Made by a program: the position numbers and the translations under genes. Shown piece after piece: positions 15,007-19,371 of a stretch of 19,371 bases of DNA. The number at the start of each line of letters is the position of its first letter. Position 1 is the stretch's first letter. A model generated the notes under the pieces. That model did no database searches, had not been told where the DNA came from, and was given only the letters and a program-made list of their open reading frames with translations. Origin of the DNA: Candidatus Galloscillospira excrementavium (GTDB taxonomy: Bacteria > Bacillota > Clostridia > Oscillospirales > Oscillospiraceae); contig DVHW01000276.1 of NCBI GenBank assembly GCA_018711785.1, positions 1-19,371 of the forward strand, written 5' to 3'.

Positions 15007-15106
15007 AGCGCTTCCTCCTTGCGTTTTGACTCCAGTCCGCTCGCGGAGCTTGCCCGGTCAGAGAGCGGTCGCCCCCTCCAGGGCGGCCCGGGCAGAGCGG
15101 CTGTGT

Positions 15107-15541
15107 TCAGGACAGATTCTGTTCGATCTTTGCTGCGGTAGCCAGGAACTGGGCCATCTCCTCCTCGGTCAGGCCGGCAGAGATCAGGGTTTCCATCTTC
15201 CGGATGCGCGCCTCCACCGAGGAGTGGAGGGCAATGGCCTTTTCGGTCAGGACCAGCTTTTTCAGCCGGGCGTCCTGCGCCACACTCTCCCGCCGGATGA
15301 GCCCCTGCTCCTCCATCCGGCTGAGCAGGCGGGAGGCGGAGGAGCGTCGGATGCGGAACGCCTGCTCCAGATCCCGCTGAAAAACGTCCTCCTCCCGGTG
15401 CTTGTAGAGGTAGCCCATCAGCCGCCCCTGGAGGGCGGTGGACTCCGACGCATCGGAAGAGGACGTGAGCTCAAAGACCTTTCGGTTGAGCAGGTTGAAC
15501 ATGACCCGAATGTGGAAGCCGAGATCCCCATAAGAGGGCAT
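15107..15541 (-). CDS. MarR family transcriptional regulator
   Basis: A 144-residue winged-helix DNA-binding protein. Helices at the N-terminus (dimer region), then the recognition region FQRDLEQAFRIRRSSASRLLSRMEEQGLIRRE (about residues 53-84), the wing with DARLKKLVLTEKA, and a C-terminal dimerisation helix. Length and layout match MarR. Such proteins usually repress their own operon and release DNA on binding a small toxic compound. It lies first in an apparent operon with the exporter pair and has a tandem operator-like repeat over its own promoter, so self-repression and drug-type induction of the exporter are likely but inferred. The start has GAGGAGGGAG 6 nt before ATG. Confidence 0.93.
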   Translation of the reverse strand: MPSYGDLGFHIRVMFNLLNRKVFELTSSSDASESTALQGRLMGYLYKHREEDVFQRDLEQAFRIRRSSASRLLSRMEEQGLIRRESVAQDARLKKLVLTEKAIALHSSVEARIRKMETLISAGLTEEEMAQFLATAAKIEQNLS

Positions 15542-15561
15542 TTAGATCTCCCTCCTCTTTT

Positions 15562-15589
15562 GTTGCCTAGCTAACGTTGTCTGGCTAAC
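15562..15589 (-). promoter_or_regulatory. Tandem 14-bp operator of the MarR-exporter operon
   Basis: Two adjoining 14-bp blocks read on the minus strand as GTTAGCCAGACAAC and GTTAGCTAGGCAAC, identical at 12 of 14 positions. Each is itself an imperfect palindrome (GTT...AAC). They start immediately after the -10 box and cover the expected transcription start, an ideal place for a repressor to block RNA polymerase. The MarR-type product of the following gene is the obvious ligand. Confidence 0.75.
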
Positions 15590-15618
15590 ATTATAGAAAT
15601 TCCCTCTGAAAATGTCAA
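15590..15618 (-). promoter_or_regulatory. Consensus sigma-A promoter of the MarR-exporter operon
   Basis: A full consensus promoter on the minus strand: TTGACA (15613-15618), 17-bp spacer, TATAAT (15590-15595). Unregulated, it should be very strong, which fits the need for a tight repressor at the adjoining operator. Confidence 0.92.
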
Positions 15619-15635
15619 TCGTCACATTGCATAAC

Positions 15636-15652
15636 TTTCCCTCCGCGGGAAA
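15636..15652 (-). terminator. Weak hairpin after recO
   Basis: A 6-bp stem TTTCCC/GGGAAA with a 5-nt loop directly after the recO stop codon, just upstream of the next promoter. It lacks a T-run, so termination is doubtful. Confidence 0.3.
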
Positions 15653-15655
15653 TGT

Positions 15656-16414
15656 CTAATCTTGTGGTCGGCGGAGCTGCTTATAGAAGTCCAGTGTGCG
15701 GAAGCCCCGCTCCAGCTGGGTCATCAGGAAGGCCTCGCAGGCGCCCTCCAGCAGGCGCAGGCTCTCCGGACCCACGGAAAAGGAGAACAGCCGCTTCGGG
15801 TCCCCGCAGGCCACATGACGCATGGCCGCCAGGCTCCCCCTGTCCAGGGGCATGGAGACCCCGTCCCCCACCCCGGAGCGGCAGCGGGCACAGTGGAGCA
15901 CCCCCTCGCTCAGGTTCAGCCGGGGCTCGTCCGGCTCGGCCGCGCCGCACACCGCGCAGGCGTCCAGCAGGGGCTCATACCCGGACAGGCACAGCAGCTT
16001 CAGCTCAAAGGCTGCCTTCACCAGCGCCAGGGGCTTATGGAGCTTGTCCAGGACATAGAGGGAGTTGAGCACGAGGGACAACAGCCCCGGGTTGGGCACC
16101 CCCTCCTCGGCCACTGCCTCGGCCGCCTCGGCAAAGTAGGAGCCCAGGGCGAGCTTTTCAATGTCCTCCCGCACCCCCCAGAACTGCTCCAGGGAGCTGC
16201 CCTCGTTCAGGGTGAGGTGGTCCCGATACTCGAAGAGGGTCATGTCCGACCAGACCAGCAGCTGGGCGGAGGCCGCCAAGGGGCTGCTCTTCTTCCGGCA
16301 GCCCCGGGCCTTCACCGTCCGCTTGCCCAGGTCCCGGGTGAGGACGGTGAGAATCTTGTCCGACTCCTTGTAGCTGACCTCCCGGAGCACCAGGCCCTGG
16401 GTCGTGATGAGCAT
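15656..16414 (-). CDS. recO: DNA repair protein RecO
   Basis: RecO helps RecR load RecA on SSB-coated single strands and anneals strands in gap repair. The 252-residue product has the N-terminal OB-fold start MLITTQGLVLREVSYKESDKILTVLTRDLG, the GCRKKSS segment, a helical middle, and a four-cysteine zinc site (Cys153, 156, 175, 178; CAVCG ... CARC), all typical of Firmicutes RecO. GGGAGG lies 8 nt before the ATG. The small YqzL-like gene precedes it, the same pairing as in Bacillus. Confidence 0.95.
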   Translation of the reverse strand: MLITTQGLVLREVSYKESDKILTVLTRDLGKRTVKARGCRKKSSPLAASAQLLVWSDMTLFEYRDHLTLNEGSSLEQFWGVREDIEKLALGSYFAEAAEAVAEEGVPNPGLLSLVLNSLYVLDKLHKPLALVKAAFELKLLCLSGYEPLLDACAVCGAAEPDEPRLNLSEGVLHCARCRSGVGDGVSMPLDRGSLAAMRHVACGDPKRLFSFSVGPESLRLLEGACEAFLMTQLERGFRTLDFYKQLRRPQD

Positions 16415-16450
16415 ATGCGCCGCCTCCCGGCTATGTAGTCAAATGGAGCT

Positions 16451-16477
16451 CCGCCGGGGCGCAGCGCGCCCCGGCGG
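16451..16477. repeat. Perfect 12-bp hairpin between the YqzL-like gene and recO
   Basis: CCGCCGGGGCGC and its exact complement around an AGC loop, just past the small gene's stop codon and about 36 bp before the recO start. No T-run follows on the minus strand. It could slow transcription, protect RNA ends or sequester nothing in particular; I cannot choose. Its strength is well above chance even in GC-rich DNA. Confidence 0.6.
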
Positions 16478-16481
16478 TCTC

Positions 16482-16598
16482 TTATGCTGATTTGGGCTCC
16501 CCTGCCTCCTCCTCCGCCCGCCGGAGCAGGCGGGCCAGGAGGTAGGCCTCCGGGAGGCCCGTGGTCCAGAACAATCGCCAAAGGCCCTCCGCGTCCAT
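16482..16598 (-). CDS. YqzL-like small protein
   Basis: A 38-codon gene in the gap between nrdG and recO. The protein starts MDAEGLWRLFWTTGLPEAYL and ends in a charged tail (LLRRAEEEAGEPKSA). The pattern W-x2-F-x2-TG-x3-AYLL is what I recall of the YqzL family, whose gene lies directly before recO in Bacillus. The position here is the same. AGGGGG lies upstream of the ATG at about 9 nt. The function of YqzL is not known to me; its constant pairing with recO suggests either a link to repair or simple operon history. The very short length keeps confidence moderate. Confidence 0.7.
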   Translation of the reverse strand: MDAEGLWRLFWTTGLPEAYLLARLLRRAEEEAGEPKSA

Positions 16599-16676
16599 GA
16601 CAAAAAGCCCCCTTTTCCACCCCTAGGTTGGCCCTTTGCGCCGCGGATTATCAGCGGTAAAATTTTCGCTCCGACC

Positions 16677-17204
16677 TCACTCCCGCTCGGGCAGGGTGCG
16701 GACCGCCCCGTCCCGGCGGGTGGCGGCGAGGTCGATGAGCCGCTGGTTGGAGCTGCCCCGGAAGCGCAGGGAGATGTCCTTGAGTTCTTCCACGTACCGG
16801 CCGTCCACCAGCACGTCCAGCAGGGAGAGCAGCTCATCGGTGGCCTCGCACCGGGGGCGGCTGCCCGGGGTGAGGAGCTCCTCGTAGGTGAAACCGGTGT
16901 AGCTCCAGATGGTCTTGCCGGGATACCGCGCCCGCACCCGGCGGAGGAAGGGCAGCAGGGCCCGCTGGTTCTCCGGCTCGAAGGGCTCGCCCCCCAGCAG
17001 AGTCAGTCCGTTGATGTAGTCCGGCGAGAGCAGGTCCAGCAGCACCTCCTCGGTCTCGGCCGTAAAGGGCTGCCCGTAGTCAAAGGCCCAGGTCTGGGGC
17101 TGGAAGCAGTTCTTGCAGCGGTTGGTGCAGCCCGAAACGAAGAGGGTGACCCGCACCCCCTCGCCGTTGGCGATGTCACAGTGCTTGATCTCTCCGTAGT
17201 ACAT
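16677..17204 (-). CDS. nrdG: Anaerobic ribonucleoside-triphosphate reductase activating protein
   Basis: Radical SAM enzyme that places the glycyl radical on NrdD. The 175-residue product has the CxxxCxxC cluster motif (Cys26, 30, 33 in GCTNRCKNC), the LGGEPFEPEN motif and the family N-terminus MYYGEIKHCDIANGEGVRVTLFVSGC (written here only to show the YG and NGEG blocks). It starts 6 bp after nrdD, with GAGG close to the ATG, so the two are co-translated. The 78 bp after it hold the ribosome site of the YqzL-like gene and no clear terminator. Confidence 0.95.
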   Translation of the reverse strand: MYYGEIKHCDIANGEGVRVTLFVSGCTNRCKNCFQPQTWAFDYGQPFTAETEEVLLDLLSPDYINGLTLLGGEPFEPENQRALLPFLRRVRARYPGKTIWSYTGFTYEELLTPGSRPRCEATDELLSLLDVLVDGRYVEELKDISLRFRGSSNQRLIDLAATRRDGAVRTLPERE

Positions 17205-17210
17205 ACCGCC

Positions 17211-19371
17211 TCACAGGTGCATGACCCGGTCCCGGATCTCCTGGGTGCGGCCCTGGTTCCAGAACTGGGTGCCGATGTAGCCGCAGGTGCGCCGGGCCAC
17301 GTTCATCTTGTCCTGGTCCGTGTTGCCGCACTTGGGGCAGCGCCAGACCAGCTTACCCTGCTCCTCCACGATCTCGATCTCCCCGTCCCAGCCGCACTCC
17401 TGGCAGTAGTCCGACTTGGTGTTGAGCTCGGCGTAGATGATGTTGTCGTAGATGAACCTCATCACCTGGAGCACCGCCTCCAGGTTGTTCTGCATGTTGG
17501 GCACCTCCACATAGCTGATGGCGCCGCCGGGGGAGAGGGCCTGGAACTGGGACTCGAACTTCAGCTTGGAGAAGGCGTCGATGGGCTCGGTGACGTGGAC
17601 GTGGTAGCTGTTGGTGATGTAGCCCTTGTCGGTGATGCCCTCGATGACCCCGAAGCGGCGCTGGAGGCACTTGGCGAACTTGTAGGTGGTGGACTCCAGG
17701 GGGGTGCCGTAGAGGGAGAAGTCGATGTTGCTCTCCGCCTTCCACTTCTTGCAGGCGTCGTTCATGTGCTCCATGACCTGGAGGGCGAAGGGGGTGGCGG
17801 CGGGGTCGGTGTGGCTCTTGCCGGTCATGTACTTGACGCACTCATAGAGCCCCGCGTACCCCAGGGAGATGGTGGAGTAGCCGTTGTAGAGCAGCTTGTC
17901 GATGGGCTCCCCCTTCTTGAGCCGGGCGCAGGCGCCGTACTGCCAGAGGATGGGGGCCGCGTCGGACAAGGTGCCCTTGAGCCGCTCGTGGCGGCACATA
18001 AGGGCCCGGTGGCACAGCTCCAGCCGGTCGTCGAAGATCTTCCAGAACTTGTCCAGGTTGCCCCCGGAGGAGAGGGCCACGTCGGGCAGGTTGATGGTGA
18101 CCACGCCCTGGTTGAACCGGCCGTAGTACTTGTGCTTGCCCGGCTCGTAGTTGCCGGCGTTGGCGATGTTGCCGATGCCCGCGTCGGTGAAGCGGTCGGG
18201 GGTGAGGAAGGACCGGCAGCCCATGCAGGTGTACACGTCGCCCTTGAGCTCCAGCATCTTCTTGGCGGAGATGTAGTCGGGCACCATCCGCCGGGCGGTG
18301 CACTTTGCGGCCAGGCGGGTCAGGTAGTAGTAAGGGGAGTCGGGGTGGATGTTCTCCTCCTCCAGCACGTAGATAAGCTTGGGGAAGGCGGGGGTGATCC
18401 ACACGCCGGCCTCGTTCTTGACCCCCTGGTAGCGCTGCTCCAGGGTCTCCTCGATGATGAGGGCGAGGTCGGCCTTCTCCTGCTCGTTTTTGGCCTCCCC
18501 CAGGTACATGAACACGGTCACAAAGGGGGCCTGCCCGTTGGTGGTCAGGAGGGTCAGGACCTGGTACTGGATGGTCTGCACCCCCCGGCGCACCTCGTCC
18601 CGCAGGCGCTTTTCCACCATGGCGCGGATCTGCTCCTCCCCGGGCTGAACGCCGATCTCGGCCATCTCCTGCTCCACCAGGGCGCGGATCTTCTTCCGGC
18701 TCACGTCCACAAAGGGGGCCAGGTGGGCCAGGGAGATGGACTGGCCGCCATACTGGTTGGAGGCCACCTGGGCGATGATCTGGGTGGCGATGTTGCAGGC
18801 GGTGGAGAAGCTGTGGGGCCGCTCGATCAGGGTGCCGGTGATGACGGTGCCGTTCTGGAGCATGTCCTCCAGGTTCACCAGGTCGCAGTTGTGCATGTGC
18901 TGGGCATAGTAGTCGGTGTCGTGGAAGTGGATGATACCCTCCCGGTGGGCCTCCACGATGTCCTGGGGCAGCAGGATGCGCTCGCTGATGTCCCGGGAGA
19001 CCTCGCCGGCCATGTAGTCCCGCTGGGTGGAGTTGACCACCGGGTTCTTGTTGGCGTTCTCCTGCTTGGCCTCCTCGTTGTCACACTCAATAAGGCTGAG
19101 GATCTTGTCGTCGGTGGTGTTGCTCTTGCGCACCAGGGAGCGGGTGTAGCGGTAGGTGATGTAGTTCTTGGCCACCTCAAAGGCCCCGTGGGCCATGATC
19201 TGGTGCTCTACCGCGTCCTGGATCTCCTCCACCGAGGGGGAGCGGTTCATCCTCTGACAGCTCAGCTCCACCGCCTCGGCGATGCGCCGGATCTGCACCG
19301 GGGTCATCCGGGCGCTCTCCTCCACGGTGTCGTTGGCCTTGGTGATGGCCGCAATGATCTTGGTGATGTCG
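17211..19371 (-). CDS. nrdD: Anaerobic ribonucleoside-triphosphate reductase (partial, 5' end outside window)
   Basis: Reduces ribonucleoside triphosphates to deoxy forms without oxygen, using a glycyl radical. About 719 residues are visible; the frame stays open to the window edge, where DITKIIAAITKANDTVEESAR reads as part of the N-terminal ATP-cone. Hence the GTG at 19325 is not the start. Visible parts are the rest of the ATP-cone, the catalytic barrel (HMHNCDLVNLEDML, DVYTCMGCRSF), the zinc site near the C-terminus (CQECGWDG ... CPKCGN) and the radical-bearing RTCGYIGTQFW loop. It is followed after 6 bp by nrdG. Upstream control (such as NrdR boxes) lies outside the window. Confidence 0.96.
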   Translation of the reverse strand, partial: DITKIIAAITKANDTVEESARMTPVQIRRIAEAVELSCQRMNRSPSVEEIQDAVEHQIMAHGAFEVAKNYITYRYTRSLVRKSNTTDDKILSLIECDNEEAKQENANKNPVVNSTQRDYMAGEVSRDISERILLPQDIVEAHREGIIHFHDTDYYAQHMHNCDLVNLEDMLQNGTVITGTLIERPHSFSTACNIATQIIAQVASNQYGGQSISLAHLAPFVDVSRKKIRALVEQEMAEIGVQPGEEQIRAMVEKRLRDEVRRGVQTIQYQVLTLLTTNGQAPFVTVFMYLGEAKNEQEKADLALIIEETLEQRYQGVKNEAGVWITPAFPKLIYVLEEENIHPDSPYYYLTRLAAKCTARRMVPDYISAKKMLELKGDVYTCMGCRSFLTPDRFTDAGIGNIANAGNYEPGKHKYYGRFNQGVVTINLPDVALSSGGNLDKFWKIFDDRLELCHRALMCRHERLKGTLSDAAPILWQYGACARLKKGEPIDKLLYNGYSTISLGYAGLYECVKYMTGKSHTDPAATPFALQVMEHMNDACKKWKAESNIDFSLYGTPLESTTYKFAKCLQRRFGVIEGITDKGYITNSYHVHVTEPIDAFSKLKFESQFQALSPGGAISYVEVPNMQNNLEAVLQVMRFIYDNIIYAELNTKSDYCQECGWDGEIEIVEEQGKLVWRCPKCGNTDQDKMNVARRTCGYIGTQFWNQGRTQEIRDRVMHL

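Noticed and set aside
13351..15141. Plus-strand frame with a striking His-rich run (near 14115-14170) that looks metal-binding
   Set aside because: The His codons are the reverse complements of Met/Val/Ile-rich codons of a membrane helix in the exporter half encoded on the minus strand.

Overview
The window is about 19.4 kb of GC-rich DNA. Every gene I can support lies on the minus strand, so transcription runs from high to low coordinates. The gene content points to an anaerobic Firmicute of class Clostridia: oxygen-independent ribonucleotide reductase NrdD/NrdG, a Gram-positive type HPr with both His15 and Ser46, MutS2, a YqzL-RecO pair, an SLH-anchored surface protein and sigma-A type promoters. 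The high GC and protein style suggest an Oscillospiraceae-like gut bacterium (Flavonifractor/Lawsonibacter type), but this placement is an inference from general impression, not from a search.

Layout, in order of transcription. (1) 19371-15656: nrdD (5' end outside the window), nrdG, a 38-residue YqzL-like gene and recO form a co-directional string. (2) 15618-11232: a consensus promoter and tandem operator drive a MarR-type regulator and the two halves of a heterodimeric ABC exporter; the exporter genes overlap by 8 bp. (3) 11086-8711: mutS2. (4) 8494-8113: HPr with its own promoter and strong terminator. (5) 8072-3882: an EcsC-family gene, uvrC, and a lipoprotein with DUF4358-like and transglutaminase regions, coupled to uvrC by a 4-bp GTGA overlap. 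(6) 3655-1966: rsmD, coaD and a coiled-coil protein. (7) 1863-97: a secreted RCC1-repeat beta-propeller with three SLH domains, closed by a rho-independent terminator.

Most genes are housekeeping or well-known families. The most unusual structure lies between mutS2 and uvrC. The segment holding HPr and ecsC is bounded on one side by a second, diverged copy of the last codons of mutS2 (8607-8639) and on the other by a second, diverged copy of the leader and first 12 codons of uvrC (7074-7161). In the uvrC stub all codon differences are synonymous, which suggests that the copies diverged as working genes in different lineages and were brought together by recombination. GC-rich spacer DNA lies between each stub and its full-length gene, strongly palindromic on the uvrC side. 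A similar cluster of hairpins lies upstream of rsmD.

Other points worth a look are the asymmetric ATPase sites and enlarged, WAWK-bearing linker of the exporter pair, the tandem 14-bp operator abutting the marR -10 box, and the domain fusion in the transglutaminase lipoprotein. I found no tRNA, rRNA, CRISPR array, transposase or phage gene.
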